DNA of 64,000 nt from Acinetobacter towneri DSM 14962 = CIP 107472 (GCF_000368785.1 NZ_KB849690.1:489452-553451); one strand, 5' to 3'. Positions 26,435 through 36,671 are shown, counted from the first letter of the stretch. The notes: generated from the sequence alone by a model not told the origin. Numbers and translations: made by a program.

Positions 26435-26459
26435 AAAGCCCTGAACAGGTCAGGGCTTT
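26435..26459 (-). terminator. Hairpin between the desaturase and selO genes
   Basis: AAAGCCCTGA pairs with TCAGGGCTTT around ACAGG. It stands 20 bp after the desaturase stop. The minus-strand U-tract is short, so termination strength is uncertain. Confidence 0.6.
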
Positions 26460-26481
26460 CGCAGTGCATCAGAACAGAGGT

Positions 26482-27648
26482 TTATTCAGATACAGGATTC
26501 TTTTTTAGGTTGCGCATCAGCAAGTTCAAGGTTTCACGATGATGTGAAAGACGCTGTTCAACCAACTGGAATTCAACTTTTAATTTGTCATCCATTTGGT
26601 GAATTTTTTCAGCTACAGACGCTTTTTTCGCCTGAATTTCTTGCTCTTTTAACTTTGCCCAATCGTTCAGAGTTTGAGTAAAGGCATCATATTCTTGCGC
26701 AATACGGCTTTTAACTTGACCAATGTCATCGTTCACATTGTGACCATAGACCGCTAAGTCTTGTTCTGCATATTTAAAACGCATCGCCAATTCTGCTTTT
26801 TTAATATTAAAGCTTGGAATACGACGCAAGTTTTTCGCTAGGCCTAACTTCGAGCATGTCCAAATTAACCATTTGGTTGGGTCATATTGCCACCATTTTA
26901 CGCCATTACGATAATCATATTGGAAAATGTGGTGATAGTTATGATAGCCCTCGCCCCAAGTGGCAATTGCTAACCAGAAGTTATCACGCGCGGTATTTTC
27001 GTCAGTATAAGGACGCGAACCCCACATGTGGCACAGCGAGTTAATAAAGAAGGTAACATGGTGGCTTAAAATCAGACGCATTAAACCGCCCAATAACAAC
27101 ACGCCCCACATATCGCCCACAGCCCAACCAATTGGCACCAAAATGCCAACGTGAACTGCAATTACGAGCGGAATATAGTATTTGTGTTGGAACATCACCA
27201 ACTTGTCATTTAACAAATCTGGCGCATTTTTAAAGTTTGGCTCTGCGGCAGGGTAGTCACGTAGCATCCAGCCCATGTGCGCAAACCAAAAACCATTATT
27301 AATTGAATATGGGTCTTTTTCGACATCATCAACATGGCGGTGATGGGTGCGGTGACCTGAACCCCAGAACAAAATACTGTTCTGAACGGCAAATGTTCCC
27401 ATAATCATTAAAATGATTTTCAAGGGAAGGGTAGCTTCATAAGCACGGTGTGCCCATAAACGGTGATAACCTGCTGTAATACCCAAGCTACTTACGCCAA
27501 GTAATACAAACATGCTGATCCAAGCGGCTAAGCTAAAATCATGGTGATAGGCATACCAAGGAATCGCGATCACTGCAACAATAGGTAAGAAAACCAGTGC
27601 AAAGATGGCAATCCAGTTGATTGGGGCTTTGGGTAAGGGAGCATTCAT
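26482..27648 (-). CDS. Membrane fatty-acid desaturase (delta-9, acyl-CoA/acyl-lipid type)
   Basis: It introduces a cis double bond in acyl chains through a di-iron centre. The three histidine boxes are HRLWAH (H-x4-H), HRTHHR and HNYHH, spaced as in the DesA/OLE1 family. Four hydrophobic segments are visible (for example IFALVFLPIVAVIAIPWYAY). After about residue 300 a charged, coiled-coil-like tail of roughly 90 residues follows, also seen in some gamma-proteobacterial desaturases. ATG at 27648 is preceded by GGAG; GTG or TTG codons up to 27660 are alternative starts. It may adjust membrane fluidity alongside fabI-based synthesis. Confidence 0.88.
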   Translation of the reverse strand: MNAPLPKAPINWIAIFALVFLPIVAVIAIPWYAYHHDFSLAAWISMFVLLGVSSLGITAGYHRLWAHRAYEATLPLKIILMIMGTFAVQNSILFWGSGHRTHHRHVDDVEKDPYSINNGFWFAHMGWMLRDYPAAEPNFKNAPDLLNDKLVMFQHKYYIPLVIAVHVGILVPIGWAVGDMWGVLLLGGLMRLILSHHVTFFINSLCHMWGSRPYTDENTARDNFWLAIATWGEGYHNYHHIFQYDYRNGVKWWQYDPTKWLIWTCSKLGLAKNLRRIPSFNIKKAELAMRFKYAEQDLAVYGHNVNDDIGQVKSRIAQEYDAFTQTLNDWAKLKEQEIQAKKASVAEKIHQMDDKLKVEFQLVEQRLSHHRETLNLLMRNLKKNPVSE

Positions 27649-27937
27649 CTCCAACAGCACTCCTAGAACCTTGGGAGGTATAAATGGACGCTTAATCCGT
27701 TATAACGCTATGACCGATCTATAGATTGAAATCATAGTATTAAATTTTTTAGGGATTAATTTTTTCGCATATTAGCATGAGCGTATTCACGATCACAGCA
27801 TTATTGTACAGTTGTATTGTACTGGGTGGTAACAGAATATAATGGTATCTGCGAGATTTTACGGAAATATGATATACGGTAGCCAAACAAGCACGATAAA
27901 TCATTTATTTATTCATCAATATGCTTAAGGTTACCGC
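27649..27937. other. Intergenic region upstream of the desaturase gene
   Basis: Nearly 290 bp without a gene. The part nearest the desaturase is A+T-rich and probably holds its promoter. A loose repeat is visible around GTACAGTTGTATTGTAC. I cannot assign it to a known regulator. Confidence 0.4.
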
Positions 27938-28651
27938 TTACAAGTGTTGCATCATCAGTTTAGGATAATCGGTAATTAAACCCTGAATCCCTAAATCTTT
28001 AAGCTGTTTGGCGCGTTCAATCTGGTTGACTGTCCAAACGCTGATATTCAGTTTGGCCTGTTGTGTGGCTTGAATGAGCGCACCGGTTGCGAGTTCGTTC
28101 ATCCAACCAATTTGGCAACAACCTAATTCTAAAGCCTGATCAATGGCTTGATATTGCAGATCATCTTCAACCAATAAACCGCGTTTAAAGCGTGATTTTT
28201 GTTGTTGCAAAGCCCAGTGAATTTTCGGATCAAAACTGGTGATGATGGCGTTGTGTTCAAAACCCTTCAAATGTTGCTCTAAACTTTGGGTAATTTTTTC
28301 GGCAGCGGCATGCGAGTTGACCGCTTTGACTTCTACTTCAATATGATCAAAATTTTGAATAATGGTCATGGTTTGATTGAGTAGGGGCGTGGTTTCGACT
28401 TTATTCCAGTCCGACCACATCACCGCATGATTGTAATGGTTTAAATCTTCCAGACTACATTCATACAGTGCTTTGTCTTGTCCTGTGGTGCGAATGAATT
28501 GATCATCATGCATAACCACTAAGGCATTGTCTTTGAGTTGACGCACATCAAATTCGACGGCACGAATACCAATATTTTGAATATATTCAAAACCACCAAG
28601 CGTGTTTTCAGGTGCTTCGCCACGCGCACCGCGATGACCAATTATGCGCAT
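27938..28651 (-). CDS. ugpQ: Glycerophosphodiester phosphodiesterase
   Basis: It hydrolyses glycerophosphodiesters from phospholipid turnover to glycerol-3-phosphate and an alcohol. The GDPD catalytic region opens the protein: MRIIGHRGARGEAPENTLGG with the essential His, Arg and Glu, followed by AVEFDVRQLKDNALVVMHDD carrying the metal-binding Glu/Asp and second His. At 237 residues, without a signal peptide, it is the cytosolic UgpQ type. ATG at 28651 gives the standard start; a TTG at 28690 would add 13 unconserved residues. Confidence 0.88.
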   Translation of the reverse strand: MRIIGHRGARGEAPENTLGGFEYIQNIGIRAVEFDVRQLKDNALVVMHDDQFIRTTGQDKALYECSLEDLNHYNHAVMWSDWNKVETTPLLNQTMTIIQNFDHIEVEVKAVNSHAAAEKITQSLEQHLKGFEHNAIITSFDPKIHWALQQQKSRFKRGLLVEDDLQYQAIDQALELGCCQIGWMNELATGALIQATQQAKLNISVWTVNQIERAKQLKDLGIQGLITDYPKLMMQHL

Positions 28652-28819
28652 AATGTGCCCATGAATTGAAAGTTTGCTTTCATTTTGCAAGTACGACGTG
28701 ACAAAGAGATGACATTTCTTATTTTGGTCGGATGGTGTGAAATTTCAAGCAGCATCCGACGTGATTTTTTAGATGCAAAATCAGGGCTTTATTTTAGTTT
28801 CCGATTCTAGAGTGTGATG

Positions 28820-29404
28820 TCAGTTACCAATACTGTCGTTGATGTTCTTTTGCCATAACACTTCGCTGCCTCTTTCGGCACGTTGCAAGCTGCGAGATGC
28901 CACAAATAGCCAGTCAGACAGTCGGTTCAGTAATTGCAAAGATGGTGCCTGAATATTTTGATCACGGTTGTGTACGGTCATTAAACTACGTTCTGCACGA
29001 CGACATACGGCACGGGCTTGATGTGCATAACTGCATGCCAATGTACCTGCAGGCAGAATAAATTCTTTGAGCATTGGCAGGCTTTCATTCATGCGGTCAA
29101 TGTCTTGTTCTAGGAACTCAATCGCAAGTGGTTGTACGAGATGGTAATTGGGGATACAGACTTCACCGCCTAAATCGAATAGCCAGTGCTGAATCAGGCT
29201 AAGCGATTTGTCCCAAGTGTTTTTGTCTTGAATGTTGCTATGTGTAATTTGTGAGCGCAATACGCCTATGCAGGCATTGAGTTCATCGACATCGCCCAGT
29301 GCATGAATGCGTAAGTCGTCTTTGGCGACACGTGAGCCATCGCCCAGTCCTGTTGTGCCTGAATCGCCTGTGCGGGTGTAGATTTTGCTTAAACGGTGGC
29401 CCAT
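28820..29404 (-). CDS. Cob(I)alamin adenosyltransferase, PduO type
   Basis: It converts cob(I)alamin and ATP to adenosylcobalamin. The 194-residue protein begins KIYTRTGDSGTTGLGDGSRV, the PduO N-terminal ATP-binding signature, and later has RAVCRRAERSLMTV and LNRLSDWLFVASR of the trimeric helical bundle. ATG at 29404 has AAGGA upstream. It lies 139 bp downstream of btuB on the same strand, so import and activation of B12 are probably co-regulated by the riboswitch ahead of btuB. Confidence 0.92.
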   Translation of the reverse strand: MGHRLSKIYTRTGDSGTTGLGDGSRVAKDDLRIHALGDVDELNACIGVLRSQITHSNIQDKNTWDKSLSLIQHWLFDLGGEVCIPNYHLVQPLAIEFLEQDIDRMNESLPMLKEFILPAGTLACSYAHQARAVCRRAERSLMTVHNRDQNIQAPSLQLLNRLSDWLFVASRSLQRAERGSEVLWQKNINDSIGN

Positions 29405-29543
29405 GATCGTTCCTTGTTTGAAAGTGAAAGTTGCGTTTACTTGGTTGTAAGAAATAAAAGCTGGCGCAATAAAAAAGGATAATGTCGGTCATTACATTAT
29501 CCATAAACTGCGCTGTTTTAAAGTTTTTGTTGTTATGCGGGTT

Positions 29544-31424
29544 TTAGTAGCGGAAAGTTACACCTGCTGAAGCGAGGCGACCGCCGTTGATGTACCAACC
29601 ATCACTAAAGTTATCTGCAATTTTGTATTCAACATCTCCGATATTTTGAATATTGCTAAAAACCTTAATATTCGGGTTAATATTCCAGTACATATTTAAA
29701 TCAACTGTAGCATAACCAGGTACTTTAACTTTGTTTGCATGATCGGCATAAATGTCTGAACGTGCAATTACAGAAGCACTCACTCCATAAGAGGCATTTT
29801 CTAGACCGGTGGATAGAGTAAAGGTCTGTTTTGGTCGGTATGCAATATTATTGTTGGTTTTCTTATTTTTTGAATCTGCATAGGCATATTCAGTGGTTAA
29901 GAAGATATCTTGCTCTTTCCATTTAAAGCCAATTTCACCACCATTGACTTCAGATTTTTCTATATTGGCAAAGCTTGATTTGTTTTGCCCAAGATAGTTG
30001 GTAACAATAAGATTTTTAATGCGAGTGTGATAGGTAGAAAAATATGCTGTTAATTGGTTATTTATTTTTTGATCTACACCAATTTCATAGGCCATACTTT
30101 TTTCTGGTTTTAAATTGGGATTACCATAAGTTGGATAAGAACCCTCTACAAAATAATATAACTCTGTCAAAGATGGCGTTTTAAATGCAGAGCCAATATT
30201 TGCATAAATGCTTGTGGTTGGTAAAATTTGATAGCGAATAGCGCCTTGTCCAACAGTATGTGTTCCAAACAATTCATTATCTTCGGTGCGAATGCCTACT
30301 TGTGTATTTAATTTTTCAGATTTATGTTGATGTTGTAAATAATAACCAACTGAATCTATATCCTGTTTTTCATTTTTTATAGATTTGCTTTCAAAGTTGG
30401 ACTTTAGATAAGTGCTACCTAATAAAATACTTTGCTGCGGTGTTAATGACCATCGAAGATTTAAATCCCCTTCTTTGTTTTCTGTGTCAAAATGACCAGG
30501 TTCGCTGTCTAAGACATATTGATTATCTATAAAGTTAGAAAGTCTTGCAGAAAGTGTTAGGTTATCTTGAAGATCAAATTCAGTATTTACGTTGATTAAA
30601 CGATTTTCAAAAAAACGTTTAGCTTTATTTTGACTAGTTGCCCAATCATAGAACTGGTTCGTTCCTTCATTTTGGCTAATAGCAATATTCGCTTTTATAT
30701 TATCTTTATTATCGTATCCGACCTTTGCACTGTATCCTTTTTGATCATAACTCGCTTTTTGGCTTTTATTTTGATAGTCGAGAATTTTTGTTCCATCCGT
30801 TTCTAGACGTTGGCCTCTAATCTGTGCATAAAAATTATCCTGTACAAGATCACTACCAATAATAGTTTTATATGTTTTATTTTCTGCATAAATACCAGTA
30901 ATAAATCCAGAATTTTGGGTTGGAGTTGTTGTTATCATTTGTACAACACCACCAATGGCATCAGTACCATATTGTACTGATGCTGGACCCTTTAGAATTT
31001 CAATTTGTTTTAGGTCAGAGGTATCGATAAATGTCGGGAAAAGAGCACTAAAGTGGTTTTGGCTATTTAAACGGGCACCATCTTTAAGAACAAGGGTATG
31101 GTTGGATTTTGTACCACGAATTGAAATTTCTGTAGTTTGTCCCATGCCACCATATTGTTTCATAAAAACACTAGGGTCTTTTTGTACTTCATCTGACAAA
31201 TTTAGAATAGGATTACGCTCAATACTATTTTGATCAATTACATTAATCCGTGCAGGCACATCTTTAATATTTTGTTCACTACGTGAAGCAGTAACAACAA
31301 GCGTATCTAAAGCAGCATTCACCACACGCTGATCTTGCGATTCTGCAGCAAAAACTGAAGTTGAAAAACCCATTGCAAGCGCAATTGCGCCCACTAAAGC
31401 AGTAGGCTGAAAAAGAGTAGACAT
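29544..31424 (-). CDS. btuB: TonB-dependent vitamin B12 receptor BtuB
   Basis: The 626-residue outer-membrane receptor imports cobalamin. A signal peptide of about 26 residues ends VFAAES; the TonB box is DTLVVTASR. The plug contains ISIRGTKSNHTLVLKDGARL and IEILKGPASVQYGTDAIGG, and the barrel ends with aromatic F in SAGVTFRY. ATG at 31424 is preceded by GGAG at seven bases; ATG/GTG further up would add seven residues. The identification as BtuB rather than another siderophore receptor rests mainly on the cobalamin riboswitch upstream and the adenosyltransferase downstream. Confidence 0.9.
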   Translation of the reverse strand: MSTLFQPTALVGAIALAMGFSTSVFAAESQDQRVVNAALDTLVVTASRSEQNIKDVPARINVIDQNSIERNPILNLSDEVQKDPSVFMKQYGGMGQTTEISIRGTKSNHTLVLKDGARLNSQNHFSALFPTFIDTSDLKQIEILKGPASVQYGTDAIGGVVQMITTTPTQNSGFITGIYAENKTYKTIIGSDLVQDNFYAQIRGQRLETDGTKILDYQNKSQKASYDQKGYSAKVGYDNKDNIKANIAISQNEGTNQFYDWATSQNKAKRFFENRLINVNTEFDLQDNLTLSARLSNFIDNQYVLDSEPGHFDTENKEGDLNLRWSLTPQQSILLGSTYLKSNFESKSIKNEKQDIDSVGYYLQHQHKSEKLNTQVGIRTEDNELFGTHTVGQGAIRYQILPTTSIYANIGSAFKTPSLTELYYFVEGSYPTYGNPNLKPEKSMAYEIGVDQKINNQLTAYFSTYHTRIKNLIVTNYLGQNKSSFANIEKSEVNGGEIGFKWKEQDIFLTTEYAYADSKNKKTNNNIAYRPKQTFTLSTGLENASYGVSASVIARSDIYADHANKVKVPGYATVDLNMYWNINPNIKVFSNIQNIGDVEYKIADNFSDGWYINGGRLASAGVTFRY

Positions 31425-31474
31425 GACTTTGCTCCATACATTCACCCCACGTGAATGATTGAGTTAAGGGCACA

Positions 31475-31665
31475 ACAAGCAGGTCTCCGGACTTCAATGT
31501 GCCAAGCATCTTTTAATCAATGATTGCTTCGCTGTATATCCACCTTCCCATATTGTTCATACAGTGGTGTAAATCATCTCATTTAAACAGATATACGTTT
31601 CATGGTTACCGTTGCGGGGGCAGTGTTGGACTTTCACCAACTTCCCTAAAGCTCAAAGCTAGGAC
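31475..31665 (-). ncRNA. Cobalamin riboswitch
   Basis: Minus-strand transcripts carry GGAAGTTGGTGAAAGTCCAA, then ACACTGCCCCCGCAACGGTAA. This is the conserved GTGAAA...CTG.CCCCGCAACGGT core of AdoCbl riboswitches. The 3' end shows GTCCGGAGACCTGC, the matching closing segment. It lies directly before btuB and should repress it when cobalamin is plentiful. Boundaries are approximate. Confidence 0.93.
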
Positions 31666-31682
31666 TCGTTGCATTTGCGCGA

Positions 31683-31711
31683 AGTATAAAGTCTGTTCGG
31701 CATTTAAACAA
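31683..31711 (-). promoter_or_regulatory. Promoter of the btuB riboswitch transcript
   Basis: On the minus strand TTGTTT (-35) and TATACT (-10) are 17 nt apart, placing the transcription start just before the riboswitch. Confidence 0.6.
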
Positions 31712-31876
31712 CGGAAATGCAGAATAATCCGCCTGAACTTCCCTCAACCCCTTAAAATTGCATTACAATGATTCGCCCCAATATCTGATTCTGTGAGTGT
31801 GAACAGACAATTTAAAAGTCGCGCACAGCAAGATCAGCAAAATGAAGATTGAAAATCAGGATTAGAGTCCAAAACG

Positions 31877-32530
31877 ATGCGTACCCGTGCCAAAATTTGC
31901 GGAATCACGCGAATTCAAGATATAAACAGTGTTGTGCATGCGGGTGCAGATGCAATTGGCTTGGTGTTTTATCCACCTAGCCCACGCAATGTGAGCATTG
32001 AACAAGCACAAGGCTTGCTGCAACACATTCCCGCTTATGTGCAAGTGGTCGGTTTATTTGTCAATGCAACGGCAGAAGAAATTGCCGCTGTATTGAAACA
32101 AGTACCTTTAGATATTCTGCAATTTCATGGTGATGAAACACCCTTGCAATGTCAGCAAATAGCACAGCAAGTTGGACGTCGATGGTACAAAGCCATTCAG
32201 GTCAAACCTGATTTAAATGTGTTAGATGCGATAAAAAGCTATCAACAAGCAGGTGCAAGCGCAGTATTATTAGACGCGTGGCATCCTGAACTCAAAGGTG
32301 GAACAGGACACAGTTTTGACTGGTCAAAATTCCCCAAACTCGATATTCCTTTAATTTTGGCGGGTGGTTTAAACCCTGAAAATATTGAAGATGCAATTCA
32401 GACGACTCAAGCCTATGCCGTTGATGTCAGTGGCGGAGTTGAGTCTGCAAAAGGTATTAAAGACCAACAACTCATAGAAAACTTCATGCAAGGAGTCCAA
32501 CGTGGATCAGCAAAGTACAAATCACAATAA
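31877..32530 (+). CDS. trpF: Phosphoribosylanthranilate isomerase
   Basis: It performs the third specific step of tryptophan synthesis, converting phosphoribosylanthranilate to CdRP. This single-domain, 217-residue TIM barrel has [13 protein letters not shown] with the catalytic Cys near the N-terminus, [25 protein letters not shown] carrying the catalytic Asp, and [10 protein letters not shown] plus AVDVSGGVE at the phosphate site. Its end overlaps the start of trpB by 29 bases, so the two are translationally coupled. Confidence 0.95.
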   Translation: MRTRAKICGITRIQDINSVVHAGADAIGLVFYPPSPRNVSIEQAQGLLQHIPAYVQVVGLFVNATAEEIAAVLKQVPLDILQFHGDETPLQCQQIAQQVGRRWYKAIQVKPDLNVLDAIKSYQQAGASAVLLDAWHPELKGGTGHSFDWSKFPKLDIPLILAGGLNPENIEDAIQTTQAYAVDVSGGVESAKGIKDQQLIENFMQGVQRGSAKYKSQ

Positions 32531-33746
32531 CTCAGTGATTGACTATACCCAATTCCCAGATGCAAAAGGGCATTTTGGTATCCATGGCGGACGTTTTGTG
32601 TCAGAAACGCTGATGGCGGCTTTACAAGATTTAGAGAAATTGTATTTCCGCATGAAAGATGATCCGCAGTTTTTGGCAGAATTCGACCGCGATCTCGCCT
32701 ACTATGTAGGTCGTCCTAGTCCTTTGTATTATGCTGAGCGATGGTCAAAAGAGTTGGGGGGGGCGCAAATTTACTTAAAACGTGAAGATTTGAACCATAC
32801 TGGCTCACATAAAGTGAATAACACCATTGGTCAGGCACTGTTGGCAAAACTGTCTGGCAAAAAACGCATTATTGCCGAAACAGGTGCGGGTCAGCACGGT
32901 GTAGCAACCGCGACCATTGCCGCTCGTTTAGGCTTAGAATGTGTGGTGTTCATGGGTGCAGAAGACGTGAAACGTCAGGCTATGAATGTTTACCGTATGC
33001 GTTTGCTTGGTGCAACTGTTGTACCTGTAGAAAGTGGCTCAAAAACCTTAAAAGATGCCATGAACGAAGCCATGCGTGACTGGGTCACCAATGTTGATTC
33101 TACATATTACGTGATTGGTACGGTCGCTGGCCCACACCCATATCCACAATTGGTACGTGATTTCCAGTCGATTATTGGTCGTGAAGCGCGTCGCCAAATT
33201 CAAGAGCAGGCAGGTCGTTTACCTGATGCATTAGTAGCTTGTGTAGGCGGTGGTTCTAATGCCATGGGCTTGTTCTATCCATTCTTGAACGATGCCGAAG
33301 TGAAAATGTACGGTGTCGAAGCTGCAGGTTTAGGCATTGAAACAGGCAAACACTCTGCACCATTGAATGCAGGACACGTGGGCGTATTACACGGTAACCG
33401 TACTTATTTAATGTCGGATGCACAAGGTCAGATCATTGAAACCCACTCTATTTCTGCAGGTCTGGATTATCCAGGTGTAGGGCCAGAGCACAGCTTCCTG
33501 AAAGATATGCACCGTGTCGATTACGTGCCAATCAATGACCAAGAAGCCTTGCAAGGTTTCCGTGATTTAACCCGTATCGAAGGGATTATTCCTGCTTTAG
33601 AAAGCTCGCATGCTATGGCTTATGTGAGCAAGCTTGCACCAACGATGGATAAAGACCAAATCATTATTGCGACTGTTTCAGGTCGTGGTGATAAAGACTT
33701 AATGACTGTTGCCCGCATTGATGGCGTGGAAATGGTCGATATGTAA
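32502..33746 (+). CDS. trpB: Tryptophan synthase beta chain
   Basis: It condenses indole with serine using PLP. The 414-residue protein has [20 protein letters not shown], where Lys of HKVNNT binds PLP, and [24 protein letters not shown] is the phosphate-binding glycine loop. The start is GTG at 32502, supported by AAGGAG a few bases upstream. trpA, its usual subunit partner, does not follow; the next gene is DUF1543, so trpA must be elsewhere on the chromosome. Confidence 0.96.
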   Translation: MDQQSTNHNNSVIDYTQFPDAKGHFGIHGGRFVSETLMAALQDLEKLYFRMKDDPQFLAEFDRDLAYYVGRPSPLYYAERWSKELGGAQIYLKREDLNHTGSHKVNNTIGQALLAKLSGKKRIIAETGAGQHGVATATIAARLGLECVVFMGAEDVKRQAMNVYRMRLLGATVVPVESGSKTLKDAMNEAMRDWVTNVDSTYYVIGTVAGPHPYPQLVRDFQSIIGREARRQIQEQAGRLPDALVACVGGGSNAMGLFYPFLNDAEVKMYGVEAAGLGIETGKHSAPLNAGHVGVLHGNRTYLMSDAQGQIIETHSISAGLDYPGVGPEHSFLKDMHRVDYVPINDQEALQGFRDLTRIEGIIPALESSHAMAYVSKLAPTMDKDQIIIATVSGRGDKDLMTVARIDGVEMVDM

Positions 33747-33789
33747 ATCGCAAGCTGCTTGAAATAAAGCATGCTACATTTCAATTCAA

Positions 33790-33821
33790 TCGTGCTGAAG
33801 CAATTCGGCACGATTTTTTAT
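33790..33821 (+). terminator. Rho-independent terminator after trpFB
   Basis: AATCGTGCTGAA and TTCGGCACGATT form a stem with one G-U pair, followed by T6. Confidence 0.85.
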
Positions 33822-33920
33822 TTGGAGGATTGAAAAATTCTCGCTACTTTAAACAATCATGCTTAAAAAGCATCAACCTTAAAAGCCATCATGCTTAGGA
33901 AATTTGCGTAGGAGTCGGAT

Positions 33921-34442
33921 ATGCCCAGTTTATTTATCGTGATGTTAGGCGGGCGTCATGCGCGAGCCAATACTGAAGTGCATGATGTGGTACTTGCGGT
34001 AGGTGATTCTTTAGAACAGACCTATCCGCAACTCAAGCAGGCTTGGTTTGCAGAGCCGAAAGGTTTACATATTGACGCATGGGCGCAAATTAATGGTGTT
34101 GAGTTTGAAGGTAAATCCTACTTTTTAAAATTTACCGATGCACAGCCGAATCAGGCAGAAAACCGACTGTATTTAATTAATTTGGGTGGATATGACCCGC
34201 GTGAGTTTGGCGAGTTACATCGTTATGTACTGGTGGTGGCGCAAAATCCAATGGTGGCAAAACAGCGTGGTAAAGCCTATTTTGCCCAGCACTGGCAAAA
34301 ACAACATACCGATCGGGTCTTAGAGGTAGATGATTGTATTGCGATAGATCAGGTGCATGGTCGCTATGTGCAATTGGTTGAAGGCTCATTTTCAGGCAAT
34401 CGTTGGGAAAATACCTATCTGACTTTGAATGCTGATGCTTAA
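33921..34442 (+). CDS. DUF1543 domain protein
   Basis: The 173-residue cytosolic protein begins SLFIVMLGGRHARANTEVHD, typical of DUF1543, and contains LKQAWFAEPKGLHIDAWAQ, LYLINLGGYDPREFGELHRY and FAQHWQKQHTDR. Family members are conserved in gamma-proteobacteria but uncharacterised. ATG at 33921 has a GGAG-like site upstream (GTAGGAGTCGGAT). It is flanked by the trpFB terminator, so it is probably transcribed on its own. Confidence 0.78.
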   Translation: MPSLFIVMLGGRHARANTEVHDVVLAVGDSLEQTYPQLKQAWFAEPKGLHIDAWAQINGVEFEGKSYFLKFTDAQPNQAENRLYLINLGGYDPREFGELHRYVLVVAQNPMVAKQRGKAYFAQHWQKQHTDRVLEVDDCIAIDQVHGRYVQLVEGSFSGNRWENTYLTLNADA

Positions 34443-34645
34443 ATACCTTCAGAATATTGAGGGGAAGATATCTATTAATTTATATTTTGTATATTTAGTG
34501 AACGCTCAAGCCTTAAAATAGTAAAACAATCTATGCTTTTATAGTTTTTTGAACAAAATCATAAGCTGCGGGTTTTTTGTACATGCATTTGTAGGCATAA
34601 TACGACCAAAGATGAATTGTTTTTAGACAATAGGGAATGTCTTCA

Positions 34646-35638
34646 ATGGATTTAATTCAGGCGAATGGACAACCGCATTATGGACGTTTTAGTGAACTTC
34701 CCAAAAAAATTGATTATCAGGCTTATCAATATAAATCACCGTATGGTGAAGTATTGTCGGGTTGGCGTAAACGCTTAAAATATAAAAAGTTTAAATTTTG
34801 TAGTATTCAGCACGAACACTATACCATTGGGCTTGCGATTGCCGATATTGCTTGGGCAGGGCACGGTTTTGTCTATATTTATAATCACATGACGGGCGAA
34901 GTGCAGGAATGGAATGCGATTAATTTTTTATCGCGTAATACGGTTTTAGATGAGCAACCGTTATTTAATCAAAGTTTTTTTGAAAAATCGCCATTTCAAA
35001 TTGAAATTCAACATGCCAATGGTGTGCGTTATATCCGCGTGACCAAATATGGTGAAATTAAACTCAGTGCGCGGATATTTTGTGCAGGCACAGACCCGCT
35101 AAGTATGTGTAGCCCAACAGGTATTAATGGTTGGACTTACACCCAAAAACTGACCACACTCGGCTGTGAAGGCTATTTTGTTAATAAAACAGGACAAACC
35201 ATTCAATTCCATGAACGCACCTTTGCTTCTTTAGATGATACCTGCGGTTTTTTACGCCCTGAAACAGCATGGTTTTGGTTGTCGTGCAACTTTTGGGATA
35301 CCGAAGACCGTCGTGTAGGCTTGAATCTGGCTTCTGGTGTGAATGAAAGTTTTGGCAACGAAAACTGTTTGTGGATTAATGGCGTGCTGTATCCCTTAAC
35401 AGATGTGTTGTTCCAACCTGAGGATGATGGCTCGTGGAGCATTCGCTCACTGGATCATCGTTTGAATTTAACTGTCAGCACAGGTTGGCGCCGTTATGAA
35501 AACCTGAATTTGCGTCTAGTCGGCAGTCAGTTCAGCCAATGGCAAGCTAAAATTAGTGGTACTATTCAACAAGACGATACCGAAATTATTTTGTTAAACG
35601 AATACGGCTTGCTTGAACAGCATTATGCCAAGTGGTAG
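34646..35638 (+). CDS. DUF2804 domain protein
   Basis: The 330-residue protein has SPYGEVLSGWRKRLKYKKFK, CSIQHEHYTIGLAIADIAWAG, MCSPTGINGWTYTQK and a beta-rich C-terminal half (WFWLSCNFWDTEDRRVGLNL). This matches DUF2804, a lipocalin-like beta-barrel family of unknown role. ATG at 34646 has AGGGA nine bases upstream; an ATG three codons earlier sits too close to it. There is no signal peptide. Nothing in the neighbourhood points to a substrate. Confidence 0.72.
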   Translation: MDLIQANGQPHYGRFSELPKKIDYQAYQYKSPYGEVLSGWRKRLKYKKFKFCSIQHEHYTIGLAIADIAWAGHGFVYIYNHMTGEVQEWNAINFLSRNTVLDEQPLFNQSFFEKSPFQIEIQHANGVRYIRVTKYGEIKLSARIFCAGTDPLSMCSPTGINGWTYTQKLTTLGCEGYFVNKTGQTIQFHERTFASLDDTCGFLRPETAWFWLSCNFWDTEDRRVGLNLASGVNESFGNENCLWINGVLYPLTDVLFQPEDDGSWSIRSLDHRLNLTVSTGWRRYENLNLRLVGSQFSQWQAKISGTIQQDDTEIILLNEYGLLEQHYAKW

Positions 35639-35817
35639 GGCAAGTTTTTAACCAAGATTGTACGTCACCACTTGCAGATTATCATGTGACGTCATCTATC
35701 ACTCACTTGAATCGCCATTGAGTTTTTACATAAACGGCAAAAAAAGGCGCATTATGCAATTTCACTATGCGTTCAGAATTGGCATGATATTGCGAAATAT
35801 ATCAAGGTGAGTTTCAC

Positions 35818-36624
35818 ATGGCACAAGGTCTTTTGGCGGGTAAGCGTTTTTTAATTGCTGGTATTGCAAGTAAATTATCTATCGCATTTGGTATTGCAGA
35901 AGCATTGCATCGTGAAGGTGCAGAATTAGCATTTACTTATCCGAATGAAAAACTCAAAAAACGTGTTGATGACTTCGCTGCACAATTTGGCTCAAGCATT
36001 GTATTGCCTTGCGATGTAGGCGTAGATGCAGAAATTGAGCAAGCTTTTGCTGACTTGGCAAAGCACTGGGATGGTTTGGATGGTTTGGTTCACTCGATTG
36101 GTTTTGCGCCTGCGCATACTTTAGATGGTGACTTTACCGATGTTACAGATCGTGATGGTTTTAAAGTTGCGCATGACATTAGTGCTTATAGCTTTATTGC
36201 GATGGCACGTGCTGCAAAACCATTATTACAAGCACGCCAAGGTTGCTTATTGACTTTGACTTATCAAGGTTCTGAGCGTGTGATGCCAAACTACAACGTC
36301 ATGGGTATGGCGAAAGCATCTTTAGAAGCAGGTGTACGCTACTTGGCTTCAAGCTTGGGTGCTGACGGTATTCGCGTGAATGCAATTTCTGCAGGCCCAA
36401 TTCGTACGCTTGCCGCATCAGGCATTAAATCATTCCGTAAAATGTTAGACCTGAATGAAAAAGTTGCACCTTTAAAACGCAACGTGACCATTGAAGATGT
36501 TGGTAATGCGGCATTATTCCTTTGCTCACCATGGGCGAATGGTATTACTGGTGAAATTCTGTATGTCGATGCAGGTTTTAACACGGTTGGTATGAGCGCA
36601 GAATTAATGCTAGATGCTGAATAA
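35818..36624 (+). CDS. fabI: Enoyl-[acyl-carrier-protein] reductase (NADH)
   Basis: It carries out the last reductive step of each fatty-acid elongation round and is the triclosan target. The 268-residue SDR-type enzyme shows [20 protein letters not shown] (divergent Rossmann loop), LVHSIGFAP, the catalytic Y-x6-K in [10 protein letters not shown], and [14 protein letters not shown] after it. ATG at 35818 is preceded by AAGGTGAG. A strong terminator follows, so it is probably monocistronic. Confidence 0.96.
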   Translation: MAQGLLAGKRFLIAGIASKLSIAFGIAEALHREGAELAFTYPNEKLKKRVDDFAAQFGSSIVLPCDVGVDAEIEQAFADLAKHWDGLDGLVHSIGFAPAHTLDGDFTDVTDRDGFKVAHDISAYSFIAMARAAKPLLQARQGCLLTLTYQGSERVMPNYNVMGMAKASLEAGVRYLASSLGADGIRVNAISAGPIRTLAASGIKSFRKMLDLNEKVAPLKRNVTIEDVGNAALFLCSPWANGITGEILYVDAGFNTVGMSAELMLDAE

Positions 36625-36642
36625 GCATTGCATCAAGCAGAT

Positions 36643-36671
36643 AAAACCGAAGTTTAGGCTTCGGTTTTTTT
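36643..36671 (+). terminator. Rho-independent terminator after fabI
   Basis: AAACCGAAG and CTTCGGTTT enclose TTTAGG and are followed by a T-run. Confidence 0.9.

Noticed and set aside
26482..26760. Coiled-coil tail of the desaturase as a novel fusion
   Set aside because: Similar charged C-terminal extensions occur in other gamma-proteobacterial desaturases of about 390 residues, so I do not treat it as unusual.
27830..27860. Loose repeat GTACA...TGTAC upstream of the desaturase gene as a regulator site
   Set aside because: The arms are only five bases long, the spacing matches no operator I know, and it is far from the gene's start.
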